Notes: a model not told the origin generated them from the letters alone. 64,000 nt of DNA from Deminuibacter sp966424055 (GCA_966424055.1 CBJLMB010000019.1:1-64000), one strand, 5' to 3'. Shown: positions 1 to 9,090, counted from the stretch's first letter. A program made the numbers and translations.

Positions 1-537
1 TGGTGGATCCGCCAGTCCATTTTACAGGCGTTGGCAGAGCAGGGTAGATTAGTCCGCCTGCCTCAAAACAAAATTGGCACCTATAATAAAGCGAACAAAG
101 CCTATATGGCTTTTGAACAGGAACATGAGCGCGAGCCTTCAACAGAAGAACTGGCTGAGATCCTGGAAATGAGCGAAACAGAGATCAACAACATTTTCCA
201 GAGCAATACCCGCCATACTTCACTGGATGCACCCGTTCACGAAGCGGAAGATGTAGCCATGGGCGACCTGCTGGAAGGCGGCGATGATACAGATGATGAT
301 GTGATGAAAGATTCCCTCCGGGAAGAGATCCGCCGCGTGCTGAAATCGCTCAGCCCCAGGGAAGCAGAAATCGTTAATGCCTATTTTGGCCTGGATGGCG
401 AAAATGGTGTAACCATCGAACAGATCGGTCAAAAATACGACCTCACCAAAGAGCGTATCCGCCAGATCAAGGAAAGAGCCATCAAACGCCTGCAGAAAGC
501 GCGCTACAGCAATGCACTGAAAGCATACCTGGGTTAA
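1..537 (+). CDS. rpoD: RNA polymerase primary sigma factor (RpoD/SigA), 3' part
   Basis: This is the C-terminal part of the housekeeping sigma-70 factor, cut by the left edge of the window. The frame is open from base 1 and begins with WWIRQSI, the hallmark of region 2.4 that contacts the -10 element. Region 3 follows (RLPQNKIGTYNKAN and on). Region 4 has the helix-turn-helix ending ERIRQIKERAIKRLQ, which binds the -35 element and is typical of primary sigma factors. An acidic stretch (GGDDTDDDV) links regions 3 and 4. The TTG at base 31 is not a real start because the reading frame continues upstream. A strong terminator lies about 60 bases after the stop. The assignment to the primary factor rather than an alternative sigma factor is well supported by region 4. 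Confidence 0.96.
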   Translation, partial: WWIRQSILQALAEQGRLVRLPQNKIGTYNKANKAYMAFEQEHEREPSTEELAEILEMSETEINNIFQSNTRHTSLDAPVHEAEDVAMGDLLEGGDDTDDDVMKDSLREEIRRVLKSLSPREAEIVNAYFGLDGENGVTIEQIGQKYDLTKERIRQIKERAIKRLQKARYSNALKAYLG

Positions 538-596
538 CCGGCCACTGTAGTTTTTTGTATAATGTGTTTATTTCGCTAAATTTATTGTATCAAAAA

Positions 597-626
597 AATG
601 CCTCCCTGAAAGGAGGCATTTTTTTT
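597..626 (+). terminator. Rho-independent terminator after rpoD
   Basis: A 9-bp perfect stem (AATGCCTCC, 597-605, with 612-620) closes a 6-base loop and runs into eight T residues. It would end the rpoD transcript and separates it from the DUF4249 lipoprotein gene. Confidence 0.88.
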
Positions 627-666
627 GCCCGGTACTGCTTGCTGTTTCATTGCTAAAATAGCATTT

Positions 667-1557
667 ATGAAATATGTCTGGCTCATGTTCTTCCCGGTAT
701 GGATGCTGGTGTCCTGCGAAAAAACCATTCACCTGGATATGAAGCAGCAGCCACCCGAACTGGTGGTAGATGCTTCTATTGAAAACAATACTGCGCCGGT
801 TGTAATACTATCCAGCTCGCTCAACTATTTCAGTGTTATCACCCGCGCGCAGATAGAAGCTGCTTATGTACACAATGCCCAGGTAAGCATCAGCGATGGC
901 AACAGGAGCTACCAGCTGAAAGAATTTAAAGTAACCATGTCTGATGGTTACCACAGTTATTACTATTCAGTTACCCGTAATGATGCTGCCAATTATTTTA
1001 CCGGCGCATTCAACCGGCAGTATACTTTAACCATTCATACAAAAGACAGCCTCATTTATACTGCCAGCACCAGTATACCGCCCCTGGCCAAAAAATGTGA
1101 TTCACTCTGGTGGACACCCGCCCCCCTGAATGCCGATAGTTTTGTTGTATTGCATGGCCGCTTTACCGACCCGCCGGAATATGGCAATTATACCCGCTAT
1201 TTTACCAAAACCAATGGAGAGCCTTTTTATCCCGGCTTGATATCGGTATTCGACGATCAGCTGGTGAACGGTACCACTTACAATATCCAGATCGACAAGG
1301 GATATGATAAAAACCGCTCCCTGAATTTTAACAAAGGCGATTTCGGGCTGTTCAACCGCGGTGATAGCATCGTATTTAAATTCTGTAACATAGATAAGGC
1401 CTCCTACGATTTCTGGCGAACCTGGGATTATAATTACCAGACCAATGGCAACCCTTTTTCCACCCCCGGGCAGGTGTTGAGCAATATCAGTAACAATGGT
1501 TTGGGCGTTTTTTGCGGTTATGCCGTCCAGTACAAAACCATCATTATCCCCAAATAG
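667..1557 (+). CDS. DUF4249 family lipoprotein
   Basis: This 296-residue protein matches my recollection of the DUF4249 family, secreted Bacteroidota proteins of unknown function often found near TonB-dependent receptors. The N-terminus is a lipoprotein signal peptide with a lipobox ending VSC (MLVSCEK). It is followed by the family's typical opening (IHLDMKQQPPELVVDASIEN). The C-terminal end has the GLGVFCGYAV...TIIIP signature. The start is placed at base 667, because the longer frame to 625 would overlap the rpoD terminator and prepend a non-signal sequence. The gene stands alone, with no TonB receptor beside it. The family is known; its molecular role is not. Confidence 0.8.
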   Translation: MKYVWLMFFPVWMLVSCEKTIHLDMKQQPPELVVDASIENNTAPVVILSSSLNYFSVITRAQIEAAYVHNAQVSISDGNRSYQLKEFKVTMSDGYHSYYYSVTRNDAANYFTGAFNRQYTLTIHTKDSLIYTASTSIPPLAKKCDSLWWTPAPLNADSFVVLHGRFTDPPEYGNYTRYFTKTNGEPFYPGLISVFDDQLVNGTTYNIQIDKGYDKNRSLNFNKGDFGLFNRGDSIVFKFCNIDKASYDFWRTWDYNYQTNGNPFSTPGQVLSNISNNGLGVFCGYAVQYKTIIIPK

Positions 1558-1602
1558 GGCCGGTATGTGTAAAATGAATCCCGTAATTGCGTAAGGGTTC
1601 AA

Positions 1603-1610
1603 TATTTTTG
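1603..1610 (+). promoter_or_regulatory. Candidate -7 box for trxB (TATTTTTG)
   Basis: The sequence matches the Bacteroidota -7 consensus TAnnTTTG and lies 31 bases before the trxB start. No good -33 TTG sits at the usual 19-21 base spacing, so this is a moderate call. Confidence 0.45.
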
Positions 1611-1641
1611 CACGTCATTATCTGTTACTAAATTAAATCGC

Positions 1642-2598
1642 ATGGAAAAAGAAGCGACAGAAAAAGTTCATTGTTTGATTATAGGCTCAGGACCCGCAGG
1701 TTATACCGCCGCTATTTATGCGGCACGCGCCAATCTTAAACCCGTATTGTACCAGGGCATACAGCCCGGCGGACAGCTGACTATTACAACAGAGGTGGAA
1801 AACTACCCCGGTTACCCCGAAGGTATCCAGGGCCCCGAAATGATGGTGGATTTTGAAAAACAGGCTGCCCGTATGGGAGCCGATATCCGTTATGGTCTTG
1901 CTACCAAGGTTGATTTCAGCGGGCCGGTACATAAAGTATGGATCGACGAGGAAAAACTGATCGAAGCCGATGCGGTGATCATCGCCACCGGTGCTTCAGC
2001 CAAATGGCTGGGACTGGAAAGTGAGCAGCGCTTAAATGGTTATGGCGTGAGCGCCTGCGCCGTATGCGATGGCTTTTTCTTCAGGGGTAAAGAGGTGTCT
2101 ATTGTAGGTGCAGGTGATACTGCCTGCGAAGAGGCACTCTATCTTTCCAAACTGGCCACTACCGTTCATATGTTTGTTCGTAAAGATGAAGATGGTATGA
2201 AGGCCAGCAAGATCATGCAAGACAGGGTAAAGCATACACCCAATATCAAAGTGTACTGGAATACAGAAACAGAAGAAGTAGTGGGTGAAAACAAGGTGGA
2301 AGCAGTGAAGGTTAAGAACAACAAAACAGGTGAAACCAGCACTGTGCCGGTCAGCGCTTTTTTTGTAGCCATTGGCCACCAGCCCAACAGCGATATTTTT
2401 AAAGACTGGCTGCAGATGGATGAAGCCGGTTATATACAAACCGTTCCCGGTACAGCCAAAACCAATGTGGCAGGTGTTTTTGCTGCCGGTGATGTGCAGG
2501 ATAAAATTTACCGCCAGGCCGTAACAGCAGCGGGCAGCGGATGTATGGCCGCACTGGATGCCGAACGTTACCTGGGTGCGCTGGAACACCAGGCATAA
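1642..2598 (+). CDS. trxB: Thioredoxin-disulfide reductase
   Basis: This cytosolic flavoenzyme passes electrons from NADPH through FAD to thioredoxin. Its 318 residues are the usual length of the low-molecular-weight bacterial type. The FAD-binding motif GSGPAG is at residues 15-20. The redox-active CAVC pair is C139/C142. The NADPH-binding motif GAGDTA follows, and the second FAD motif (VFAAGDVQD) is near the C-terminus. All expected elements are present. The gene is flanked by a candidate promoter box and a downstream hairpin, so it is probably transcribed alone. Confidence 0.96.
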   Translation: MEKEATEKVHCLIIGSGPAGYTAAIYAARANLKPVLYQGIQPGGQLTITTEVENYPGYPEGIQGPEMMVDFEKQAARMGADIRYGLATKVDFSGPVHKVWIDEEKLIEADAVIIATGASAKWLGLESEQRLNGYGVSACAVCDGFFFRGKEVSIVGAGDTACEEALYLSKLATTVHMFVRKDEDGMKASKIMQDRVKHTPNIKVYWNTETEEVVGENKVEAVKVKNNKTGETSTVPVSAFFVAIGHQPNSDIFKDWLQMDEAGYIQTVPGTAKTNVAGVFAAGDVQDKIYRQAVTAAGSGCMAALDAERYLGALEHQA

Positions 2599-2625
2599 TA
2601 AGCCTGAACGGAAACAGAATACATT

Positions 2626-2665
2626 ATTTGAAAATGGAAGTGCAGATCGCCTTCCATTTTCAAAT
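2626..2665. terminator. Perfect 15-bp hairpin between trxB and folB
   Basis: Bases 2626-2640 are the exact reverse complement of 2651-2665, with a 10-base loop. The outer stem is A/T-rich, so one strand ends in a short T-rich run. It probably ends trxB transcription. Confidence 0.7.
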
Positions 2666-2699
2666 TTCAACCGGGGCGCTGCCAATTGCCCTGTTTTAA

Positions 2700-3071
2700 A
2701 TGAAGCCCATGCTTACGATCGAATTAACCGGCCTGCATTTTTTTGCCTATCACGGTTTGTATGAAGAAGAAAAAATACTGGGCAATGAATTTGAAATGGA
2801 TGTATTGGTTGATTACCTGCCCCACCGGCTGCCACCGCAGCACCTGGCTGATACACTGAATTATGTAAGCCTTTATTATTTACTGCAACAACACATGGAA
2901 CAGCGGGAAAACCTGCTGGAAACGGTTGTGTACAATATCGCCCATGCCATTCTGCACCAGTTCCCAGAAGCTGGGGCCGTGTCGCTGGTGATAAGAAAAT
3001 TACAGCCGCCCATTGCCGGCTTCAACGGATCGGTGGGGGTAAGGTACCAGGTAAAACGGCAGGATCTGTAA
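2700..3071 (+). CDS. folB: Dihydroneopterin aldolase
   Basis: FolB converts 7,8-dihydroneopterin to 6-hydroxymethyl-dihydropterin and glycolaldehyde in folate synthesis. The 123-residue length is normal. The family signatures are visible: GLHFFAYHGLYEEEK near the N-terminus with the conserved Tyr-His-Gly and Glu, and the IRKLQPP motif with the conserved lysine near residue 100. The fold is a small tunnelling alpha/beta protein. No other folate genes are adjacent. Two in-frame ATGs (2700 and 2709) are possible; the first is used here. Confidence 0.92.
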   Translation: MKPMLTIELTGLHFFAYHGLYEEEKILGNEFEMDVLVDYLPHRLPPQHLADTLNYVSLYYLLQQHMEQRENLLETVVYNIAHAILHQFPEAGAVSLVIRKLQPPIAGFNGSVGVRYQVKRQDL

Positions 3072-3246
3072 TGGTCGCTAATAATAGCGCTCAGTTTGCG
3101 GTGTAGATGCTTGATCCCCCTTGTTTCCTGTTTCAAAAAAAATCCGGTAACCAAATTTTCTGCGAGGCTGCATGCCCGGCTGCTGACGAAATTGTACATT
3201 GTATAGAAAATACCCGCGGTTCACCTGCCGTGTTAAATACAAACCC

Positions 3247-4002
3247 ATGATAAAGAAAATATGTTTCCTGTTTTGCATGATGATGCCTTTCCTGGTGGGT
3301 GCTCAGGATATCAACCTGTTGCTGAAAGAAGCAGATAACCTGGAAAAACAACTGAAAGAGACTGATGCACTGGATAAATACAAGCGCATCCTCGATGCAG
3401 ATTCCCTGCATATGACAGCCCTAACCAAAGCCGCCGAACTGAGTGTTTCCCTTGGTGACAGGCAAACAGATAAAAATGCGAAAACGGGTTATTATACCAA
3501 TGCGCTCGATTTTGCAACCAGGGCCATCCGCACTAATGAAAACAATGCCACAGCCAATTATGTGCAGGCGCTGGCTTATGACCGCCTGGCGGCGCAGGAA
3601 ACCGAGAATAAAAAACTGGCTGTTTATATCAAACAAACAAAACAGTTTGCTGACAAAGCGCTTAGCATCGATCCTGATCATGCAAGGGCTAATTATATAG
3701 AAGGCCGCTGGCATTATGAAATGAATTCATTGGGATGGATGAAGAAAACAGCCCTGAAAACCTTACACGGCGGACTGCCACCCGCGAGCCTGGATTCGGC
3801 CATTGTGCACATGGAAAAATGCAGAACACTGGAGCCATATTTTGTTCAAAACTATTTTGACCTGGCCCATGTTTACCAGGCTGCCAACAAACCTGCTAAG
3901 GCACTCGATGTGCTCAACAGGATGGTTAAGCTGCCCAACCGCACAGCCAATGATGCCGCCATGAAAGAAGAAGGGAAAAAGATGTTGGAGGCGATGCAGT
4001 AG
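3247..4002 (+). CDS. Secreted tetratricopeptide-repeat protein
   Basis: This 251-residue protein has a clear signal peptide (MIKKICFLFCMMMPFLVGAQ), so it acts in the periplasm or at the envelope. The rest is helical with TPR-like repeats. Examples are the segments around ALDKYKRILDADSLHMTALTKAAEL, ALDFATRAIRTNENNATANYVQALAYDRL and the C-terminal NYFDLAHVYQAANKPAKALDVLNRM. Proteins of this kind mediate protein-protein contacts; no enzyme motif is seen. The start at 3247 is chosen over the upstream frame at 3199 because it directly begins the signal peptide. The partner is unknown. Confidence 0.8.
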   Translation: MIKKICFLFCMMMPFLVGAQDINLLLKEADNLEKQLKETDALDKYKRILDADSLHMTALTKAAELSVSLGDRQTDKNAKTGYYTNALDFATRAIRTNENNATANYVQALAYDRLAAQETENKKLAVYIKQTKQFADKALSIDPDHARANYIEGRWHYEMNSLGWMKKTALKTLHGGLPPASLDSAIVHMEKCRTLEPYFVQNYFDLAHVYQAANKPAKALDVLNRMVKLPNRTANDAAMKEEGKKMLEAMQ

Positions 4003-4065
4003 GGTGGTTGATTGGTTGATTAGTTGATTGGTTGAGTGGTTGAATGGTTGATGGGGGGATTGTTA
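4003..4065 (+). repeat. Degenerate GGTTGA-type tandem repeat
   Basis: Directly after the TPR gene the sequence repeats short units related to GGTTGATT (GGTTGATTGGTTGATTAG and so on) with small variations. The same style recurs at 13.4 kb. Unit length and sequence drift, so this is low-complexity intergenic sequence, not a clean satellite. Confidence 0.75.
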
Positions 4066-4116
4066 TTGGAAGATTTATCTGGGTGTTGTTGGGTACTGAT
4101 TGTGTAAAAAAATGTT

Positions 4117-4374
4117 ATGTCAATACAACAATTATTTGAAGATGCAGTAGCTGGTAGTAAGCTGCTGCCTGCTAAACCGGATAATGAAACACTGCTTCGC
4201 TTGTATGCCTTGTATAAACAGGCTACGCTGGGTGATAATGGAGAAAATGCGCCTTCCAATCCTTTCGATTTTGTTGCAAAGGCAAAACATGAAGCCTGGC
4301 TCGGCCTCAAGGGGACTGCTAAGGAAGAGGCGATGCAGCAATATGTTGACCTGGTCAATCAGCTGAAAGGCTAG
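4117..4374 (+). CDS. Acyl-CoA-binding protein
   Basis: This 85-residue cytosolic protein is a stand-alone acyl-CoA-binding domain (ACBP), which binds long-chain acyl-CoA esters in a four-helix bundle. Its length is that of the classical family. The conserved LYALYKQATLGD segment is present. So is the KAKHEAWLGLKG motif, which holds the lysine and tryptophan that contact the CoA moiety, followed by EEAMQQYVDLV. No fatty-acid gene is adjacent. ACBPs are common in eukaryotes and scattered in bacteria including Bacteroidota. The family call is secure; the physiological role here is inferred. Confidence 0.93.
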   Translation: MSIQQLFEDAVAGSKLLPAKPDNETLLRLYALYKQATLGDNGENAPSNPFDFVAKAKHEAWLGLKGTAKEEAMQQYVDLVNQLKG

Positions 4375-4402
4375 TTGTCAATAATCATCGGACATTCACT
4401 TT

Positions 4403-5377
4403 ATGACCGGGCTGAAAATAAAACAACACATAAACCGTTACAAGCATGCTTGTGCGCTGTATACCTTAACGGTGCTGGCAGCCTGTACTCCAGGCAAACA
4501 GTTGCCGGCACCAGATCGGCCTGTGCAGGTTGATTATTGTATGCCAGCGGTTGCATACAGCTATAAACTGTTAACCGCCCCGCTGGAAGGAGACCGGCTG
4601 GATAGTGTACTCCGCCATTCACCTGGATTGGGCCGGTATTCACTGCACAGCCTGCTGGTGGCGAACGCCACAGGCATCCTGCCACAATTGCAGGCATTGC
4701 AGCAAATGACCGGTGATACTACGGTTGCCGCCAGACTAAACCGGCTGGAACTGCAGCAGCGCATCAGCAGCCGCCTGCAGCTGGCCGCAACAGAGCTGGA
4801 TGCATTGTCTGCAGAGCTGGATTGCGAGGGCGAAAAAGCCGATCAACTGGCCGGCTACCTCGATAACCTGAACAATAAAAGGGTAAAGAAATTAACGCTG
4901 GCATCGATCATCCTGGGTTCTGTGACCACCGTGCTTACTGTGGCTATTAAAAACAACACCGCGCAGAATATCACCGGTATCAGTGGCGGGGTGATCAGTG
5001 CCGGGTTGGGCGCTATGGCTGCTTTCCCCATGCGGAAAAAATTACAGGTATCACACGAAAGAAACCTGCTGAAAGATATCTGGTACAACAACGACAGCTC
5101 AACTGTTTACCCGCCTTTTATATGGTATATGCTCAGGGAAAAAGGGTTCAGCAATAGTGGCGAGCATGCTATAGCCTATAATATCAAAGAATGCTGGAAA
5201 ACATACAGCCTGGATAATTCTTCCGACACAACAGCGGCAGGGCTGTTGTTTGGCAAAGGCGGCCGTTACAATGCTGATGAACTGCATACAAGGGCCAATA
5301 TGCTGAACCAGCTGCAGGCCTCTATCCGTTCGTTTCACCAGGATCTGCAGGCATTGCAGCTTTCGTTGCAGCAGTAA
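4403..5377 (+). CDS. Lipoprotein of unknown function with coiled coil and Gly-rich hydrophobic segments
   Basis: I do not recognise a family. The 324-residue protein starts with a basic region and a hydrophobic stretch ending in the lipobox LAAC at residues 25-28, so it is probably a lipoprotein. Residues about 95-160 are Leu/Gln/Ala-rich and look like a coiled coil. They are followed by two hydrophobic segments (about 165-183 and 190-210); the second is Gly-rich (GISGGVISAGLGAMAAF) and could insert into a membrane. The C-terminal 100 residues are polar and end in Gln/Leu-rich helices. It begins 28 bases after the ACBP gene, so the two may be co-transcribed. A 19-bp hairpin follows. Confidence 0.6.
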   Translation: MTGLKIKQHINRYKHACALYTLTVLAACTPGKQLPAPDRPVQVDYCMPAVAYSYKLLTAPLEGDRLDSVLRHSPGLGRYSLHSLLVANATGILPQLQALQQMTGDTTVAARLNRLELQQRISSRLQLAATELDALSAELDCEGEKADQLAGYLDNLNNKRVKKLTLASIILGSVTTVLTVAIKNNTAQNITGISGGVISAGLGAMAAFPMRKKLQVSHERNLLKDIWYNNDSSTVYPPFIWYMLREKGFSNSGEHAIAYNIKECWKTYSLDNSSDTTAAGLLFGKGGRYNADELHTRANMLNQLQASIRSFHQDLQALQLSLQQ

Positions 5378-5389
5378 CCGTTAAGCTGC

Positions 5390-5433
5390 ATCAAATAAAA
5401 AGCGATCCCTTACAGGATCGCTTTTTATTTGAT
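5390..5433. terminator. Bidirectional terminator, 19-bp perfect stem
   Basis: Bases 5390-5408 pair perfectly with 5415-5433 around a 6-base loop. A- and T-rich outer arms give a U-run on either strand. It sits between the convergent unknown lipoprotein and outer-membrane barrel genes and can serve both. Confidence 0.9.
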
Positions 5434-5466
5434 AATAAGTGTGTATTTGCCGGTTATTGTTCACTG

Positions 5467-8151
5467 CTATCCACCACCTATCATATCCATACCGCCACCC
5501 TGGTCGGCTTTATTATTTTTGCGTTTGAACAGGCTGGCATCAAATTTACCGAAGCGGTAGCTGAAGTTAAGGCGCAGTATCTGCGGATCTCTTCTGCGCT
5601 GCTGGTTCTGGATCAGGAATGTTGATTCAGAATAGGTGCTATACAGCTGTGTGCGGAAGATATCATTCATGCTTAAAGAAACAGAAGCGCTGTTACCGCC
5701 TTTCCATGTCCAGTCTTTACGGATGGCCATGTCAAAACCATAGCGGGGTTTGATATAGCCCTGTGCTGTACCAAAATTGCTACCGCCGAACATACCACCA
5801 CCACCTCCTCCACCGCCACGGCCACCGCCGCCATTGCCATTGGAGTTTTGTGGCAGTACAGTTTTAGCCTGGTAATCGCCGGAGAACTGGATAGAAAAGC
5901 CATGCGGCAATTTAAAGGTATTGTTCATTTTGCCAAACCAGCTTACACGCTGGTTGCTGCTGCCTGCATCTTTCAGGTTGTTGGTATTGATCTTGGAATT
6001 GAACAGGTTTACGTTCAGTGTCAGATCCCAAAAACGCATCAGGGTGAGTTTATTGGTCAGTTCCAGGCCATAGGTGATACTGCTGCTGGCATTGGCATAA
6101 GTGGTGTAATACACACTGTCTGCCTTGGGATTAATGGGATTAGGCCCCAATACCAATAAGTTGGTCAGCAGGTCATTGGTATGCCTGAAATAGGCCGAAG
6201 CCAGGAAATTACCCCCGTGGCCGTAATTTTTATTGTAAGACAGTTCAAAAGAATTGGTGAATTCGGGTTTCAGTCCGGGGTTACCCTGTGAAGGGTTCTG
6301 TGGATCTGATACATTCACAACAGGAAGCAACTGGAAGAATCCCGGCCGGTTGATCTTTCTTGAGTAGTTGATCTGGATATCATCTTTATCATCCAGTTTA
6401 TAAGTGATAAACACGCTCGGGAACAGGGCAACGGGATAGCTTACTTTAAAAGTGGTATCCTGGTGTGTGCTGCTACCGCCTATCAGTGTGCCTTTGTAAT
6501 TAGAGCTTTCGGCCCTTAAGCCCAGCTGGTAATTCCATTTGCCTGTTTTAAAGCTATAAGTGGCATAGGCGGCATATACCTGGTCAGTGTATTTATAATG
6601 ACTGCTCAGGTCTTCCCGCAGGGAATCGCCCAGGTACTGCAGGTTATCGTTCCTGAAATTACGAACGGCGCCACGCACACCGGCTTCCAGCTTGGTGTTT
6701 TCTGTAAGCTGGTTTTCATAATCACTCTGAATAGTAAGAAAACGGTTGTAACCGCTTCCGTCGGTGCGTTGAGCACGCGAAAATTTATGATCACCGGAAG
6801 GGGAGAACACATCGGTGGTTACAATGCTGTTGTTGTCGTTGGTGCTGGAATTGTAATTAACGTCTGCCGTGATATCATGTCCATTCTTCGCAAAATTGTG
6901 TTTAAAGCTCAGCTGGCCGCCATAATTGGTGAAGCCGAATTTACTGAACGAGTTCTGGTTGCTGTAAGAAGTCAATGCATTATCGATGGTGGAATCGATC
7001 ACAGAAGGCTGGTCGTTTTTAAAACTGCCATGCACATAACTGCCGCTTACGGTGAATGTATTGCGGTTGTCCATGAAATAATCAAAACCGCCTCTTAAAA
7101 ACGCGAACTCGCCGTTATTAACACCATTCAGGCTTTGGTGCAGGAATGAAGCGGGGGCAGAGGTGGTGGGGTTAGTCAGGTTCTCCCGGTCTGTCACCGT
7201 AGTGAACTTCGATTTACGCTGGTTATAGTTGCCGCTCAAAAAAGTATTGAACTTGCCCTGGCGGTAGTTCAGGTCGCCGCCCAGGTTCAGTTTACCTCTC
7301 GAATCAACACCTGCCCTGATACCGCCATTGTATCCTCTTTTGATATTTTTCTTCAGTACAATATTCAAAATACCGCCGCCGCCGCTGGAGGCATCGTATT
7401 TAGCGCCGGGGTTGGTGATCAGTTCAACGCGGTCAATGATATCAGCGGGTATCTGATCCATCGTGAGTGTAGTAGGGCGGCCATCAACGAACAGCGTGGG
7501 TGCCGCATTACGCAGGGTAACATTACCATCGATATCAACATTCACCGATGGGATCTGTTTCATTACTTCTGTTGCTGTTTGACCTGCACTCACCAGGTTC
7601 TTGTCAACATTAAACACCTTGCGGTCTACACCCATTTCAAAGAAGGGTTTGGCAGAAGCAGTTACGGTTACATTGCCCAGGTTGGCATCGCTCTGTTCTA
7701 TTTTGATATTGCCCAGGTCTTTGTCTACCATATTCATCACCTGCTGCATCCTGTCCTGCGCCCCTGTGCCGCCCTGTGGCATTTTGAGATCGAAAGATAC
7801 AGGGGCATCATAATCTTTATAACCCATTACGGTTGCCCTTAATTTGAACTTGCCGAATACAGGCAGGTTTTCCAGGCTGAAATCGCCGTTGGACTGGGTG
7901 AGTACCGTGGCGATGATCACATCTTTGACTTTTTTAGTGGTGGTATCAAATTTACTGGCTACCAGCTGAACAGTAGCCGCATCAATACCTTTATTGCTTT
8001 TGCTATCCACCACTTTCCCGTACAAATGCCCCACATTCATATTTCCACCATTGCCACGACGTGCACCGGGGGCACCGCCACCGGGTATCTGGGCATGAAG
8101 GGTAATGGCTGATAGCAGGGTGATCATCCAAACCGTTAGGGCTTTTCTCAT
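5467..8151 (-). CDS. TonB-dependent-receptor-like outer membrane beta-barrel protein
   Basis: This protein of about 894 residues has a signal peptide (ending ITLHAQ), a carboxypeptidase-regulatory-like beta-sandwich (GKVVDSKSNKGIDAATVQL), a plug-like domain (VDRKVFNVDKNLVSAGQTATEVMKQIPSV and on; FVDGRPT; IDRVELITNPGAKYDA) and a long C-terminal beta-barrel. This is the layout of the Bacteroidota OMP family that resembles TonB-dependent receptors but is not SusC. The ligand is unknown and no partner lipoprotein is next to it. Glycine runs occur after the signal peptide, in one barrel loop (GGGGRGGGGGGGG) and at the C-terminus. The ATG at 8151 is used; the frame also reaches a TTG at 8175. The barrel ends well after the loop and the gene looks intact. 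Confidence 0.85.
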   Translation of the reverse strand: MRKALTVWMITLLSAITLHAQIPGGGAPGARRGNGGNMNVGHLYGKVVDSKSNKGIDAATVQLVASKFDTTTKKVKDVIIATVLTQSNGDFSLENLPVFGKFKLRATVMGYKDYDAPVSFDLKMPQGGTGAQDRMQQVMNMVDKDLGNIKIEQSDANLGNVTVTASAKPFFEMGVDRKVFNVDKNLVSAGQTATEVMKQIPSVNVDIDGNVTLRNAAPTLFVDGRPTTLTMDQIPADIIDRVELITNPGAKYDASSGGGGILNIVLKKNIKRGYNGGIRAGVDSRGKLNLGGDLNYRQGKFNTFLSGNYNQRKSKFTTVTDRENLTNPTTSAPASFLHQSLNGVNNGEFAFLRGGFDYFMDNRNTFTVSGSYVHGSFKNDQPSVIDSTIDNALTSYSNQNSFSKFGFTNYGGQLSFKHNFAKNGHDITADVNYNSSTNDNNSIVTTDVFSPSGDHKFSRAQRTDGSGYNRFLTIQSDYENQLTENTKLEAGVRGAVRNFRNDNLQYLGDSLREDLSSHYKYTDQVYAAYATYSFKTGKWNYQLGLRAESSNYKGTLIGGSSTHQDTTFKVSYPVALFPSVFITYKLDDKDDIQINYSRKINRPGFFQLLPVVNVSDPQNPSQGNPGLKPEFTNSFELSYNKNYGHGGNFLASAYFRHTNDLLTNLLVLGPNPINPKADSVYYTTYANASSSITYGLELTNKLTLMRFWDLTLNVNLFNSKINTNNLKDAGSSNQRVSWFGKMNNTFKLPHGFSIQFSGDYQAKTVLPQNSNGNGGGGRGGGGGGGGMFGGSNFGTAQGYIKPRYGFDMAIRKDWTWKGGNSASVSLSMNDIFRTQLYSTYSESTFLIQNQQRRRDPQILRLNFSYRFGKFDASLFKRKNNKADQGGGMDMIGGG

Positions 8152-8426
8152 GACTTGTTTGTTATTCTTTCTCAAAATTGCTTGCTCAGTTGTTAATAAA
8201 TAAAATTATTGATACGGATAAGGGATAAACATGCCATTGGTTTTACCTGTTCTTCCATGCCTGTTTACCTGCCCCTTTTAGCTGCTTATACGCACAAAAC
8301 TGCCGTGCAGACAAGCCTTTGAGACAAAAGGGGTATCCTTGTTTACCAAAACGAGGGTAAATGACCATACAAAGGACTGCAAGGTTTACACCTTACTTGT
8401 ATTTATTCGGTCGCTAAGAGTAGAAT

Positions 8427-9029
8427 TTAGGCAATTAAAGTGATGAGTACCTGTATGATACCGATGATGAAGCCTACCACACCACCCAGTATTTCAACAA
8501 AGCGGAATTCTTTTGCCATGATGGCGTTAAGGATGGTTTCGAGTTTATCAGAAGAAAAAGAAGATACTTTCTGGGCAACAATATGTTCCAGTGTAAGATC
8601 GTGCTGAAGGGTGGTCATATACTGCTGCATGATCTGCGGGAATAATTCGTTGAGCTCAGTCATAAATACTTCCTTCAGCTGGATGATTGTTTTATCCCCT
8701 ATAAACATGCTCACCACGGGCATGGCTGCGCTGAGCTTTACACGCAAAAACTGGTCAATATGCTCTTCAATATGCGGCATTACCTTCTGCAAATTATCGG
8801 GATGGGTGATTTTTTGTTCAAGATCCCGGAAAGAAAGCAACTCATCACCCACCATTTTGCCCAGTTTGGAAGCAAAAACCGCCTGCCGTTTGGGGAAAAT
8901 ACCCTGGACCGTAAAGCCCAGTATCTTCCTGGGCTCCCTGGGATGAAACAGCATTTTAATAGCGATCCAGTTGGTGAACCAGCCAATAAAAGCAGAAATA
9001 ACAGGTATGAGTATTAGCCAGAAATTCAT
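8427..9029 (-). CDS. DUF445 family membrane protein
   Basis: This 200-residue protein matches DUF445 (YheB-like). It has an N-terminal membrane helix with the characteristic GWFTNWIAIKMLFHP motif, then QGIFPKRQAVFASKLGKMVGDELL. The central region is amphipathic and the C-terminal helix is hydrophobic (GGVVGFIIGIIQVLITLIA), so both ends are membrane-associated. The molecular role of the family is not established. It lies downstream of tRNA-His on the same strand, separated by a terminator hairpin, and so has its own promoter or is expressed by read-through. Confidence 0.88.
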   Translation of the reverse strand: MNFWLILIPVISAFIGWFTNWIAIKMLFHPREPRKILGFTVQGIFPKRQAVFASKLGKMVGDELLSFRDLEQKITHPDNLQKVMPHIEEHIDQFLRVKLSAAMPVVSMFIGDKTIIQLKEVFMTELNELFPQIMQQYMTTLQHDLTLEHIVAQKVSSFSSDKLETILNAIMAKEFRFVEILGGVVGFIIGIIQVLITLIA

Positions 9030-9054
9030 AGATATTTGACAGATTTATAAAGAA

Positions 9055-9090
9055 AAACCTTGTAAACGTTCAAGCCGGTTTACAAGGTTT
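9055..9090 (-). terminator. Hairpin downstream of tRNA-His
   Basis: Bases 9055-9067 are the reverse complement of 9078-9090 (13 bp, 10-base loop). On the minus strand the stem is followed by TTTTTCTTT, giving a terminator just after the tRNA gene. Confidence 0.82.

Noticed and set aside
2032..2685. 217-residue frame antisense to trxB
   Set aside because: It is a shadow of trxB and its start lies within the intergenic region beyond the trxB-folB hairpin.
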